From Edolisoma coerulescens (taxonomy: Eukaryota; Chordata; Aves; Passeriformes; Campephagidae): a stretch of DNA of 64,000 nucleotides. Numbering within the stretch: the stretch's first letter is position 1; every line of letters starts with the position of its first letter. The notes below the pieces were generated by a model that saw only the letters and a list, made by a program, of their open reading frames with translations, did no database searches and was not told where the DNA came from. Below, piece after piece: positions 25,747 through 39,423 of the stretch. Position numbers and translations under genes: made by a program. The DNA is taken from the NCBI GenBank assembly GCA_013397115.1, contig VWZW01004863.1, positions 558,001 to 622,000 on the forward strand. The letters run 5' to 3'.

Positions 25747-26525
25747 ATCACAAAATGACAGAATGGTTGGGGTTAGAAGGGATTCCTGGAGATCATCTAG
25801 TCCAATCTCCCTGGTAAAGCAGGGTCACCTAGAGCTGGTAGCACAGGATTGTGTCCAGGCAGGTTTTGAGTATCTCCAGAGAAAGAGACTCAACAATCTC
25901 TCTAGGCAGCCTGTTCCAGTGCTCTGTCATCCTCAAAGGAAAGCAGGCTTTCCTCATATTCAGATGGAACTTCATGTATTTCAGTTTGTGCCCTCTGCCA
26001 CTTGTCCTTTCACTGGGCACCAATGAAAGGAGCTTGGCCCCATTCTCTTGATGCCTGCACTTAACACGTTTGTGTGCACTAATAGGATTTCCACTGTCAT
26101 CCCTTCCCCAGGATAAACAAGCCCAACTCTCTCGGCCTTTCCTCATAAGAGAGATACTCCAGTTCCTTAATCATCTCTGTTGCCCTCCACTGGACCCTCT
26201 CCAATAGTTTCTTGTCCTTCTTGAAATGAGCAGCCCAGAACTGAACACGGTGCTCCAGGTGCAGTCACACCAGGGCTGAGTAGAGGGGCAGGATCACCTC
26301 CCATGACCTTCTTGCAATGCTCTTACTAATGCACCCCGAGATACCACTGGCCTTCCTTCATGAACAACTTGTTGTTCATCAGGACTTCCACAGAACTGCT
26401 TTCCAGCAGGTCAACACTGTTCTGGTGCATGGAGTTATTCTTCCTTGCATGCAGGATCCTGCACTTGCCTTTGTTGAACTTCCATAGGATCCTCTCCACC
26501 CAGCTCTCCATCCTATCTAGGTCTC
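25747..26525 (-). repeat. CR1 LINE 3' fragment (about 780 bp), reverse orientation
   Basis: The plus strand begins with the reverse complement of the CR1 tail (AAAATGACAGAATGGTTGGG) and continues with GATCATCTAGTCCAATCTCC, GCCTGTTCCAGTGCTCTGTC, CCTCCACTGGACCCTCTCC, CCAGAACTGAACACGGTGCT and, at the far end, GCACTTGCCTTTGTTGAACT. That last part is the reverse-transcriptase C-terminal region: the minus strand reads FNKGKCRILHARKNN, a CR1 ORF2 hallmark. Compared with usual CR1 order, the stretch around 26340-26380 seems shortened. Stops and gaps show it is inactive. Confidence 0.95.
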
Positions 26526-26667
26526 ACTTAATGCCAAAGGTAGCCATCCTTAATTGGGATGAAATTATCTTTTTGCTGAGACAACTGGTTGGAGTTGGAG
26601 AGAAATTTCAGCTTTTTACTATGCTATTCTTTTGCTGGGTAACTTGATTGCTAAGTTTCATTCAATT

Positions 26668-27033
26668 TGGAAGAACCATTGAATAAGCTGATTTGGAAAG
26701 GACCTGTCAGGATCATCAAGTCCAACTCATGGCCCTGCATAGGACATCCCACAAATCATACCACATGCCTGAGAACATTGTCCAAATGCTTCTTGAGCTC
26801 TGTCAGGCTGGGGCTGTGTCCCTGGGGAGCTTGTTCCAGTGCTCTGGAACTGCCCTCTGGATGAAAAACTTTTTCCTGTTATCTAACCTAAACCACCCCC
26901 AAGGTTTAGCTTCATGCTGTTTCCTTGAGTCCTTTCACTGGTCACAAGAGTGAAAAGATTGATACTTGCCCTTCCTGCTTCCCCTCATGAGGATGCTGAA
27001 GACTGCAATGAGGTCCCACTTCAGAGCAGGTTA
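26668..27033 (-). repeat. CR1 LINE 3' fragment (about 365 bp), reverse orientation
   Basis: A second CR1 piece in the same orientation, with AGGACCTGTCAGGATCATCA, AGTCCAACTCATGGCCCTGC, GGGGAGCTTGTTCCAGTGCT, and ATGAAAAACTTTTTCCTGTT, ending near AGCAGGTTAATAGG. Its sequence differs from the neighbour at 25747-26525, so it is a separate insertion of another subfamily rather than a duplicate. Confidence 0.93.
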
Positions 27034-30000
27034 ATAGGGCAAGATGCATATCTGTGTATGGCTGTAATGGAAATATTGTTGAAGGTGGAAAAAGAAAAAC
27101 AGATTAATTTAGAAACAGAAAGGGGAAGAGATAAGTATGTAAAACAACAAAACATGGAAATACTTTAACATTACTAGATGAATTATTATTATTTTCTCAA
27201 AGTTGCATTTCTCCCTGTGTCTGATGCAAAAGAAGTGTTGGTCTACTTGGTTTTTGCAGACCATGTCTCTGTGTTTCAGTGACTCAATTAAAATTTGCCT
27301 CATGCAAATTGTTTCAGGAGCAGATGTGCCTGCCAAACTGGGCAGAGAAAATGTCCAGTGAGGTCACAAAGAAGATGGTTCTTCCTTATGCTCTCCCAAA
27401 ATCTTAACAGATCATCACTGAGCATGTCCAGATGTGAAATTTCAGTCACTGTCTGTTTGATTTTTTGTATTGTATTTTTTATTTCCTGCATTCTAGTCTC
27501 TACTGATGGATGAAATAAGTTCTTCCCCTGTCAGCCAAGCAGAGTATCAAGTTCATGCCTCTTGTTTATAACAGGTTGGGGTTTTTTGTTTTTTGGTTTT
27601 TCTGGGAAGAAAATAGGGTATATGCATTGTATATGTGTTTTTAAATCAGGATAGTCTCCTATTAGCCAGGCTGATACTGAGGGGCTGAGGGAGATGCTGC
27701 ATGGTATAGAGCAATTTGCACATAATGTGCTGTGGTTTCTTCATTATAAAGCTCTACTAATTATGTGTTTTCACCCCTCCCAGTCACTGCCTCTTGTCAC
27801 GTCAAATTAGTGAGTGTCAGGAAGACACTTCTGGGTTTTGTTTGAATTACTTTTGGGCTGAGAATGAGCTGTGACAGTTTAAACTGAAGCTGAATTTTTA
27901 AAAACCATTAAAATCTGGAAACAAGGTGAAACCTTTTTGCAATTTTAAAGGATCAGTGATAGCTTAAAAAAAAATAACTTCTGCCTGAAAAATAAGTACC
28001 TAAAGATCAACTATGATTATAGTGACTACAGAAGATCTGAGGAAAAAAAAAGCCCTTCTCAGTTTCTTGTCTTTCAGAAACCTGGTGATATATCATTTAT
28101 AAGGCTTTCCCTGCTTTCTCAGGGGTCCAATCTTTAGGAAAAAAAAACCAAAGCAAACAAACCAAACCAAACCATATAAAAAAAAACCCAAAAACCCAAA
28201 CACCAAAAAAACTCCAGCCAACCAAAAAAAATACACAAAAATATGCCAGACATCATGAGCTGGCACAGTTGGTAGAAGCAATGAATATCTACTCTTTTTT
28301 TTAGCCATTGTTTAGTTTCTCACTTCCAGTAAGAATTCTTGTAGGTAAATAATTGCACAACAGAGATTTTATTGTTACTTCATGACTTTAAATCTTACTG
28401 GTAGAGACACTTGCTTTTAGTATACATAGTCTTTCAGGCAGCCCTCAGATGTTTTTATGTGCAGTAACATTTCTGAGAGAAAAATAAATGGTATCTGAGA
28501 CATTGAAAAACATGCCTGCTTGTATTAGGAAATCAATTTTTCATCTTCAAATTTTATGTACATGTGAGTTAATTAAGAGTGTAATATGAAATAAATCCAT
28601 GGCAGTGCAGATGTTTTAGTTGCAAGAGCAATAACTTGAGTGATTTCCTGTAGGTTTTTAGAAGAATAAATTTGAATCTCAGGCATTGGTCATGAACTCA
28701 TTTATACTGGATAATACATTATCAGAGAAAAAAAATACAAACAAGCTGGGAAACAAGCTTATATACTTCCTGGCTTTTTTTCTATTGTTTGCTCAGATTT
28801 TTTTTTCAGATCACTTAAGATTGATAAATTTTAGCTCCCTTCTCATCTGAGATGCATTTCATATTGATTGAATGACTATCCATTGAATAAAATAAATATC
28901 GTTGGCAAAATTTCTAGCTAGATATCTTGCTGTTGATTAGAAGACAGGCTGATTGTATCTGTCAGATAAAGAAAAAGACTCTGTGTTTCCAATATAGCTT
29001 CATCCTGGACTATTATTTCTTCATTAACTTGTTAAAAGAGAAAAAGCATCTCTGAGTTGGGGTTTTTTTCACCTCAGGCATCCATGCACAAAATGAGTAT
29101 GAGCCAAAAGGGAAAAGAGGGTGAGTGAAGGGAAGAAATAAAACTAGTGAACAGGGAAATGAGTAAATCATAGACAAGGAATATCAGTATTTTTTGTATT
29201 TCATCCATGATTTCAAAATCAGAAATGACCTTCTGGAAGCTGAAATGAGTATGCATCTTCAGCAAGGTTCATTTGAGGAAAAAATGGGCAGTTAACAAAA
29301 CAGAGTAGCAGTGACTATGCACTAATAGCTCCTCAGGGACTTCTGATGAAGTCATGCAAGATAATTTTATATTATATAAAGAATATTAGATCAAATCTTT
29401 TGGGTCAAATATCTTAAGTCTCTTATTAAGTATTTTTTTCCCCTGTACAATTGTGGGATGCGTGACTGATCACCTTTCTTGTAGCAGGCTAGAACTCAGA
29501 TGGCTTTTAGAAAGGCCCTTAAGGCTATGAAGCTGTTTCTGTTTGACAGTCATGGGCTGGATTCCCTCATTTATATTTAACTGTAATCATCAGCTTTGAG
29601 AAGAGTTTCTAATTTTAAACACACGGTACTCCCTCCACCCCCTCCTTTTGTCCTCAGGAAAGCTATAATTTGCTTGGGTGCATCTCTACTTTAACTACCG
29701 ATATGTATGAGCCCCAGAGTGGACTTCACACGTGAAAACTGTTTGTTTGTGATTGCTCATTTTTGATTTTTTTTTTTTTTAAATTACTTCTTCCTGGATC
29801 CTGAGTATCATCCAAGCCAATTTGTACTCTTTTCATTATTGGCCTTGATAAAATATCATCACTTTAGTATTAGTATTATGATACCTACTATCTTTCTTAC
29901 AGATTTATCTCAAAGTTGAACTAATTATTTCTTAAACAACAAATTAGAAATGCAAGGAATTGTCATTTTTTGAATTGATATAGACTCAATGAGATGTCTC

Positions 30001-33000
30001 TTCTTGAACTATATATGAAATAGAGGAATTTAAAAAAAACCCCAAACAGCCAACCAAAAAATCACATCCACATCAATATCCACATTTGCGCTAGCAATGT
30101 TTTATCCAAACTTAGGTCAGATACCAACTGCTTAATTAATTGACCACAAATCAGTAAAAAGGTTATGTATAAATAAAACTTTACTGCAAAATTATAGCAT
30201 TTACTTAGATGTCTACGTATTTTAACAGCAAACAGCTTTGTAAACTCTCTGCCTTTACTCTTGGTACAATGCTAACCCCAGAGGGAGGGAGGAATGAAGG
30301 GCAACAGGGTTTGTTTGTGTTTGTACAGAAGGTTATCCTTTTTACAAAGACCAACACAAAACATACAAATCCATATGTTTGGATTTGTTGCTGCAACATT
30401 AATTATTCATGTGCTCACAGTGTGACACAGTGGGAAATAATCTAAAATTATATAAAAAAAGAATTTCAGGACTGGTATCTTTTTCTTTGGTTAGAAATCC
30501 TAAACTCTAAGATGATTTGTATGAGAGTATATTTTGCTTAACAGTTTGTGAGAAAGACCATTGAGAAAAAACTTCCCTGTTATCACTTTCACCAATGTCT
30601 CTAAGAGTTTATGTCAACCACAGAATTGCAAACCAGAAGTGAGATTTTCCAGCTTTGTGAAACAATTTCATTTATTTGACTTTTTTGGCACCCATTTTGT
30701 GGTGAGATAGATAATATCATGGATAAATCTGCCACAGAACCTGTATCTTGCAACGTTCAATATTCTCATAAACCTATCTAAATTTGGGTATCTTAATGCC
30801 TAGTCTGTAGTCAACAAAATCTAGAGAGCCATTCAGCATAAAATAAATGCCTTTATTTGGTCATGTGAATAACTCCCTAAACTCTTTATATTGCATGGAC
30901 AAAAGGTTCTGCTTGGTTATCTCCCAGTAGCCCCCTGAGTTAACACCTGAGTTGCTCTACAATGCCAAAAGCATCAACCTGAGGCCTGCAGTTTTGACAG
31001 AAGACTTGCCTTTTTGGATCACCAGCTGGAGGTTAGGGAACCTAAGGGCATTTCAGAAAGCACTAGATACCTGTGCCTGACCTACTGAATAGGACCCTGG
31101 ACTAAGATATCAAAATTTAGTCCAGAGTTTAAGTCAACTCTAACTCTGCCTAAATATGGGTTATCGTGAGGTGTCTAGTTCTGCTCATACTTGTTGAGAG
31201 ACTTGATAACTGTTGTTTTTTAAGACAGTCTAGTCATTAGTCCTGGAAATTTGAAAATAAGCAACCATACTCTCACCTATATAATATGCTGAAGCCCTGT
31301 AGTTCCTTTTGCATCCCACTGATGGCCAAACATACGTTTTGTAATAGTGTTTGCCAGAAGTGAAGCAGCATTTCAAACCTGTACCTCTGAGGTGTTACAG
31401 AATTTCTCAGTTTTCAGAAAGCATTTGTTTTGGAGTAAGACTGAAGTCCCAGTCCTTTCTGCTGCAGATGTTCCACGTGGTAATCAGTTTTTTAACAGTC
31501 ACTTGAATAAAGAAGGCTGCAGAGATGATGGATGTCTTACAGCTTGAATGCTAAGGCATTCACAGTCTAGATACAGGCTCTGCTTCATGTTAGCACATGA
31601 ACTTGAAAACAGGCATCCTACTTCTTTTTTTGACTCTTCCTCTTATAGAGTCATTGGCTGTTGTGTATGTGCTAACAAACAAGTTCACAGGTAGTCTGTT
31701 CCTGCTGCCAAAACTATTCCAGCATCTATTTTTACATATACTTCCTCGAGTGTGATAACTTTTGAGGTGCAAAAGAAATGAACTGGCTGATCTCCTGGCG
31801 TCTGATCACCAGAAATTTTTGGCATATCAAGACTTTGTTGCCTGCTTGTTATTCAGCAAAAATGTGACTTCTCTGTGGCTTCAGATCATTAAGGGATTAG
31901 GGAACAATTTAACAGGACTTCTGAGCATCCCATTGGCATCTTCTTGTTATGGATTTAGACTTAACTCTGCAGAAGTAAGTACACACAAATAATACCTTCT
32001 ATTTCTGCTTCAGCTTCTAACTCCCTCTATACTTAAGCAAATGCATAAGAGATGTATGTTTGACTGTCTTTCCAGACCTGGTCTTTGCAGACTCTGAGAT
32101 ATTGCACTCAGATATAAGACTTCTGAAAAATAATCAAATAACTTGAGAAGTGTGGGTTTTCAAAAAATTGGGGCACCTAAAATAAGTATAGTGCCTAATT
32201 ATGCAATTAAGTGATTACCTTTAGTTTGCCCCACTTGTAAAACATTATCCTAAAAGATTCCTTTTCTTGATTTCCCCATTGGTAAAAATAACATGCTGTT
32301 TTGATATCCTTTAGAAATATTTAACTTAAATTACAGAGATATATAATAGTATAAGTAAATAAAGTAACAAAATGCCTTTCTACAGAGATGTACAGGAAAC
32401 TTTAAATGACTGCACCAAATGTCCTTGAGGTCTTTCCACTGATCAGTGCTACTTGTATTTGTTAGTGGAGAGAATTCACAACATACATCATTGAACCTCA
32501 TCATCTGTCTAACCAAAGAAATCATTTAAGCAGACAGAAAGTGTTCAGCTTCTTCATTGTTACTAGGGGCAATTTTTATTGGAACCATTATAGGGTATCC
32601 ACATGCCTGAAAAATTCATTTTGCTGTCAAACAGCATGTGTAAGTGAAGTAGAATTTTCTTGTAAAGATTACTGCAAATTGATATAAATTAAGGTCTGCT
32701 TTCTGAGAAGAAAAAAGTTAATCAAGTGGGATTAAAGCTATAGGTTCCTTTCATTTAGTAGAGGTGCTTCACTGATTTGTTAAGTAATGGGTTATTTGAT
32801 GTACTGTATGGAGAGTGATGTAGGTCACTTTCAGCACGCAGTGCTGAAGATTTAAAGAAAAAATATGGGAAAATACCAGTGCTTTCTAGCTTCCCAAATA
32901 CCATGTGAGAATACTTGTAATCAGCACATCCCTTCTATCCCCCACTCTACAACTTTTTTGCATTATTTCAAGGCATTTGTTTCTTTTTATACTTTCCTTA

Positions 33001-34181
33001 TGTTACAGACCTAACATTCAGTTAGAAAAGCCTCTCAGGAAGATGGCTTTCACTTTGTTTCTTATCAGAAATTATGTTATCACCATCTCATTTGACCAGC
33101 AAATTTGTTTTTGGTAAGTATGAGCCTCAATTTTATTTCATATGATGTTGACCTGTATTTCTGTTGATAGGTTCAGAATACTTGAAGTGATATTGTCCTT
33201 CCATGTGTTTTGTCTGTCTGATTCTGGTTTGTGTTTTCATGCTTGCCAATTCCATGGATTTCTATATAATTTTATTGCTCTTGAAAAAGATCCTTCAATG
33301 GTTTTTAAAAGAAACATAATGCCTAAAGTCTCTGGCTTTGAAAGATTATTACCACTCATGGAGCTTTTTGTTAAGTTTTCAGCTTCTGTTCAAATCCAAG
33401 TTATCATGTGTAAGTCTGAAAATGCATCCACTTGAACGGATATGAAAGAATGAAAGGTCAGTTCAATGGCCAGAGAAAACAAGGGTAGGTCCCAGTTCTC
33501 ACTTGAAAAATATCTGTACTAAAGTATTTAAATTCAAGTACCTATATATCAGTAGGTGTCTAACTTCCAATTATCAGTGATGGAGCTCTAGCATTTGACT
33601 TATCCACTCATGGGCATTTCTTGCCATGATACCAGAGTGCTCAAAATAGTGGAGTTGTTGCAGCTGATATGAGATAAAATGTGCAAGACTTGTGCCCTTT
33701 GAGAGGGCCAGAGGGAGGGGAAGGAGAACCCGCTGTGCTGTTTCAGAAAGCACAGGACACTTTTGAGTGAAAAATGAACCAACCCCTACTCTAGTCAATG
33801 GAGTACAAGGAGAAATTTTTACCTAATATTGTCTGCTTTAAGGTGAGATGAACTGCCTTGAACTATCTGACTGTATTGATTACATTTCCACTGATTAAAC
33901 TGGGGACATTGGATCCTACACTAAAAGACATCATAAGACACCATTTCTGAAAATGCAAATTTGAACTTCTTTTGGCTCTTTCAGCAGAGAGGCAAAGGCT
34001 GGTAATAGAGTTTTAGCATAGAGGGATGTAAGGGATTTTTAGCAAGGGATTATACTGAAAACAAAATTATCCTCTTGCATCCACATAAATGTTCAGTTAC
34101 ATTAGTAAATATTATAAAGCAGTTTGTCAGTGGTCTCATCTCTTTTGTTGGGTTAAGAATCTAATTCACATAGGAACAGTT
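27034..34181. other. AT-rich non-coding stretch
   Basis: About 7 kb without a recognisable gene or transposon. It contains the A/C-rich tract at 28139-28241, a T run near 29768-29781 and a small A/C patch near 30031-30060. Open frames at 30209-30445, 31347-31547 and 31762-31992 lack splice or domain support. Confidence 0.6.
28139..28241. repeat. A/C-rich low-complexity tract
   Basis: About 100 bases dominated by A runs with CC and CCC, including CCAAACCAAACC. It accounts for the minus-strand open frame at 28093-28308, whose protein is a run of F, G, L and V. Confidence 0.8.
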
Positions 34182-34348
34182 TATAGAATCAGAATAACAG
34201 AATCAAGTTGGTTGAAAAAGATCTTTAAGGTTATCAAGTCCAACCATTAACTGAGCGCTGCCAAGTCCACCACTAAACCATGTCCATAAGTGCCACCCCT
34301 TCACATCTTTTAAATACCTGAACCATCAACCATAAGCGCTTCCTTTTG
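34182..34348 (-). repeat. CR1 LINE 3' tail, reverse orientation
   Basis: Landmarks are GATCTTTAAGGTTATCAAGT, CCAACCATTAACTGAGCGCT, GCCAAGTCCACCACTAAACC, ATGTCCATAAGTGCCACC and CATCTTTTAAATACCTG, in the order of the CR1 3' untranslated region. It is a member of a different CR1 group from the ones at 25.7 kb. The last 30 bases are decayed with a small deletion. Confidence 0.93.
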
Positions 34349-37300
34349 TTCAGGAACATTATTTGGCTGAGTATTTGCGTCGGTTTTAAAATATGTAATA
34401 TGAAAATTTATATGTTTACTGGACTGATTTTCCTGAATAAGTTATATATTTGTCATGAGAAAATAAGAATTTTCTTGTGCAATCAACCAGTTCATGCTCT
34501 AAATGAGTCATTTGTATATGCAATTCATATTGTAAAGGCTACCAATGGAAAAATCCTCCAAGATTTTTTTCCCCTAGAATGTGCTATAAAATAGCAATAA
34601 AAATGAAAGGAATCGATATTTGTATACACATGATTTAAAAAGAAATAATAAATAACCAGTTTGGTAAAAACAAAAAATTGATTTTCAAGTGCCTGTTTAA
34701 ATGAGCTCTTTAAGATAATTAGAGACTGATTTATTTTAAAATATTTCTAATCTGGACAAGTATTCTGTCAAAATTTTTCTCATATCAGGGTAATGAGAAC
34801 CTGATAAATTCTATCTTGGAAATATAATTTTATTTCATGATATGAAACATAAAGGAACTTTGCTACACATAAAATATTACTGAAAAATTATTGCCTGAGA
34901 AGCTGCTCTACCTTAAGTATGTATTCATGCATACTCATATCAGTTCGTACACGAATTACAGAGCATTCTTATCTCTTACAAGGAGATTGTAGAGATTAAT
35001 TTCTTATACTAACAATTTATATCAGGGTATATAAAAATAATTCAATTTCCCTTAAAAAAAGTTGTAAGTGGCTATATCTAAAGCTGTACACAGTGCATTT
35101 CCTTTCTTAATTGTTTAAAACCATTCTTGTTTGAGATCATACATAATTTTTTCAGTTTTGAATGCAGCCTGACTAGCACATGGTATTTTATTGCAAAAGA
35201 CTCAAAATAGACCTATCTAAATAAATCTACTTTTTCATTAAATTGTTTCTGGAAAGCACAGCCTAATTAGTACACCACTCTTGTGTCTGGTTACAGGCAA
35301 AGTGATACTGACTGTAAATGGCCATTTTAATCTAGGAATTGGAAAACTAACATGGTTTGAAAACAAAATTAATGTCATCAGTTAAGAAATTGTTTTCAGA
35401 ATGGCATGGACAAATTTCTCATCAGAAAAAAAAATTCTTTGTGGCAGTGTCACTCAGTGGGAGCTGAAGGGTTGCCACAAGCCTGGTGAAAGAACGGGCA
35501 TTTCTCATTTCCCTGTGTCTGACTGGAGTGAATTGTATCTTCACTGATGAGGATTACACACCTGTAAGGATTACTGTTATAATGGCAATTGCTGTCTGGT
35601 TTTGGTCAAGGTTTGAGGTGATAATAAGATATAATGAGAAATGAGTTTTGTATTCATTATGAAACAAAGTCCAACTTAGAAACAGGCTCCATACTCACCT
35701 CAGTGTAAGGATAGTCTTGCCTTCTTTATTCACAGCAATACTGTGCTGTTTCATTGCCACACTGTGACACCATTAGGGTTCACAGCATATGCCCTGGTTT
35801 TCTATCCCTCTGAAATTGTATAGTGATAGTCATGGTTCACAATAGCTACATCATCTAATTTCATCCATTGAAAAGTCTCATGTCCCTGAGATGATGGACA
35901 AAACCTTCCAATTCAGATAAATATAAGGAAGAATTAATTACCTGATTGGAGTCTACAAAAAAGTTAAGCATATATTTTGGTTAGTTGCAATGATTCTGGA
36001 TCAAATTTCATATGTATTAAAATTCAGAAACTAGGGCAGAGTTAGTATCCTTCCATGTTTACATGTAAAAATGAAGATATTCTGTCTTGCTGAATGTGAA
36101 TGGATGTGAACTCTGACTCACAGTGTGTGTGAAGTCCACCATGCTTAATGGGTACATTTGTATGTTCATAATCTAGTCAAAGACTGAGTTTTCGATTCAC
36201 CCAATAGCCAGTAATTTTGACAGCAAACCACTTCTTTTTCTGCAGACAATTTGGTAGGGTTATGAAAGATAGTCTTCCTCTTAGTGAAATTATTTACTTA
36301 ACATAAGTAAAATCTTTGACTTGCTCATTAGTTTTGTATGCAAAAGAAGTAGTTTAATTTTACTCCAACTCACACAGGACAGATCTAGAACAATTGAAAT
36401 AGAGCAGATCTTTCCTCCCTCTTTGATTGTTCCCAGGGTACTTCCTCATCTGTAAAGTTGAGGTGCTATATATTACCAAGAGGGTATACGGTGCCCTCTG
36501 TTCTCTTCCCTGTATTCTCTTATCATGGACCTCTGGTGTAGTGAGAAGTGTTCTCCCTCCCTTGAGTCACCCATACATGAATTTGAAGGGTGTCCACCCG
36601 GTCTCTCCCCAGCAGCCACAGCTCTTATTCTGCTCTTATTTCCTTAGCACTTCTTGTTTCTACCCCCCTTCTTCTTTGGTGACTCTCCCCAAGTCCTCTG
36701 CACCTGATCCAAACCTTGCCCCTATTTTTAATTTTTCACTTCTCTTATTTTTGAGGTGTGTGGTGAGAGGAAGTGTCTGTCCCATCGAATTTGCACTTAT
36801 TTTGTAATGATCTAAGGCTGTGTTTATTTTCGTTGATGTCCTACTCATGTTGGTCTGTAAAAACCACTGATTTCCTGGCTTCTACTGCCCTTGGCCACTT
36901 GGTCATCAGCTGTGGAGGAAGCCTTGCAGCGGTGTGTACCTGGAGGTGAGCTGCTGCCTTGTTGTGGCTGCTAATGCATTGCAAAGGGATGTTCACATTA
37001 GAGGCATGATGTTGATGTGTCCTCCCAAGGTATTAAGAAGGGCTTGCCGAGTCCACTGGCATGTGTACTCAGGCAGATCTTTCCATCATTTCGAAGCATC
37101 ATTGTCCACAATTGATATTTTTCTATTGAGATGAAAAACATGTCTTATTCTTGGATGAATCAATGTGTTTTTAAACTAGACCAGAAGTCAGTTATAGTCT
37201 ATAACTACAAACTCTATAGTTTTGAGTGAAAGCCACAGGTGGATCAGTTTAATTACTATTACAGTCACATTTGGGATTACTTGCAAAAGCTGGAGAAAAA

Positions 37301-38912
37301 CAATAGGTGATTTATTATTTCTAATTATTAATATGCATAATAATATTTTTTTGAAAAAAAAATCAGTATTTTTAGTAGTTAGTAATTATATTTACTTGAT
37401 TAAGATTCTTTCAGAGACCAAAAGCAAAGTTTTTAAATAACTTTCATAACCATTATGCTTTTACACTAACTATGTGGAGTTCACAAACCCATCGTGCATT
37501 TCAGAATGCATGAGTACAAAAGTCAACTGAGACACTTCCATTTTGAACGAAGGTAAGCAACTAAAAATACCCAAATCTTGTTTTCATTATTGATTTACAG
37601 AAACCCTAAAACAATATGAAATTCCAGGGTTATGAATCAAATATTCTAATGTCAGGAAAGGTAATGAGTACATCCTGTAAGTGATGATGGCTGCCACTAC
37701 ACATTACCTTTCCCACAAACCTCTTCCCTGCTTTCTATAAAAAGCAGGGTCTATAAAAGGAACATGGTCTTCACATGAGCTAAAATTATGGAAGAATCCA
37801 TAGGCTCTATGCCAGACTTTTTCTGTGTTAGGAGGGATTTGATGAAAAGCAAGGAATTTCAGGTGGGTTGGGTGGGGGAAGAGTACCCTCAAGGCAAAGG
37901 TGGTAAGAATGGATACTGAATGATTTTCCTGCTAGTGCTACAAGTTTCCTAGATATTGCAAATCATTTAATCAATCTTTCCTACAAAGTGAGTGGTGACA
38001 GTCTTAGGTTATTTGTATCAGCCCCTAGAAAGACATGACATATTTTTCAGTTTTTTCAGGTTATCTGCCAGTAGAAGGATTCTTGACTTTTATGAGGCAA
38101 TATCCTGCTGTGGTTACGTATCCACCTGGTCTCTGTTGCCCATCTCAGTCCTTCCTATGCTGACTTATTCCACTACCTTGTGCCACTTTTCTCTCTTTTA
38201 GATTTCAATAATAACAGTAAATTGTGAGGAAAATTCTCCTTTGTAATGAAGCTGCTATCCCGTGTCATAAAGGAGTTTTACTCAGAGATCATTAATATGT
38301 AGGGCGATCATGAAGGAAAGGAAGCATGTTTGGTAACTTTAGAGAATTTAGCTGCCAAAACCTATAATTTGCTAAATATTTTTTGTAGGCTATTTTTGTT
38401 TCTTTGTTTACTCATTTGTTTTTTCCCCCTGCAGAACATCCCAGAGAGTTGTAACGTCTGAGCCCATTATCAGCTGCCTGTTGAGGAGCAATTGAGTTGA
38501 GCATTCAAAATTGCCCAGAAACAAACCAAGGCCATTTCCTTTCTTAATACAGACAAATTTGGTTTTTTAATTTTCCTAATTTTACTCTATATATTTGAAA
38601 CAATCTTTTAAAACTTTCCTGACCCCATCAGCCCTAGGCGTTTAAGCAATAATACTGGATATTTTATAATAAAATATTTGTTATAATATTTTATCAAGAT
38701 AGTAAATTATAGAATACTTCATAAATATACAGAGCTCTTACATTGGGTCATTGTAATTTGAGATACTTAAAGTTGCTTTGAATTGCAGGGTATTTTTTTT
38801 CTGGACCAATTTCACTATCAATTTATTAATACCACCAGAACCAACAGAACAGAAGTAGGGCTTTTTTGAGGGGATAGGAAATAAGTTGTTCAGGCAGAAT
38901 GATTTCTCCTTC

Positions 38913-38947
38913 TCAGATAGCTCAGATATTCTCAGATAACATCTCAG
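38913..38947. repeat. Short tandem repeat, CTCAGATA-type
   Basis: Four imperfect copies of a 10-12 base unit built on CTCAGATA, the last copy being CTCAGACA. Confidence 0.65.
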
Positions 38948-39380
38948 ACAGAATTCCACATTGAGGGGGGAAAACTTGGGGAGGAGGCTAGAACAGGCTG
39001 AGGTTTGTTTACCTTTTTAAAGTCATGATACAGATGAAAATTTGAAATATATCCTATGTATATATGTCTGTTCAGTGCTGGTTGGAATTACCAATTGCTT
39101 ACAGAGGAATTTTACTTTGCTGTTGAAGAAATCCTCATTTTTCTTATCTTTCTGAATTCTATAATAAGATAAAGGGCTTAGAATATATTGGGAGGCTGGA
39201 AAGTCTAGATTATCACTGAAACTAATGCTGCCTCTACTACAGACACCTCCTGCTGCTAGATCTTTACTTCCTCAGTTTTCTGTTCTTGAACTATTAGCAG
39301 TTTCTTCAGTATTATAGTTAGACACAGTGAGATGCCAGAATTATTCAGCTGATTCACTAGTTTTCAATTAGCTTTCAAAA

Positions 39381-39423
39381 CCTTTTTTTTTTTTCCCTCT
39401 TTCTCTTTTTTTTTCTTTTTCCC
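39381..39423. repeat. T/C-rich tract
   Basis: About 43 bases of T with interspersed CCCTC and CTC. It accounts for the lysine/glutamate/arginine-rich end of the minus-strand open frame 39368-39592. Confidence 0.7.

Noticed and set aside
33574..33798. GC-richer minus-strand open frame resembling a terminal exon
   Set aside because: Acceptor is poor and two overlapping frames on the same strand are open, so there is no coding preference.
36427..36807. 126-codon plus-strand open frame
   Set aside because: It lies in a pyrimidine-rich stretch, and its composition simply reflects that. No splice or domain support.
36901..37100. GC-richer patch with donor-like GGAG|GTGAGC and an open frame
   Set aside because: The only acceptor upstream (GGTCATCAG) is weak and would give a 35-base exon. 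Not supportable.
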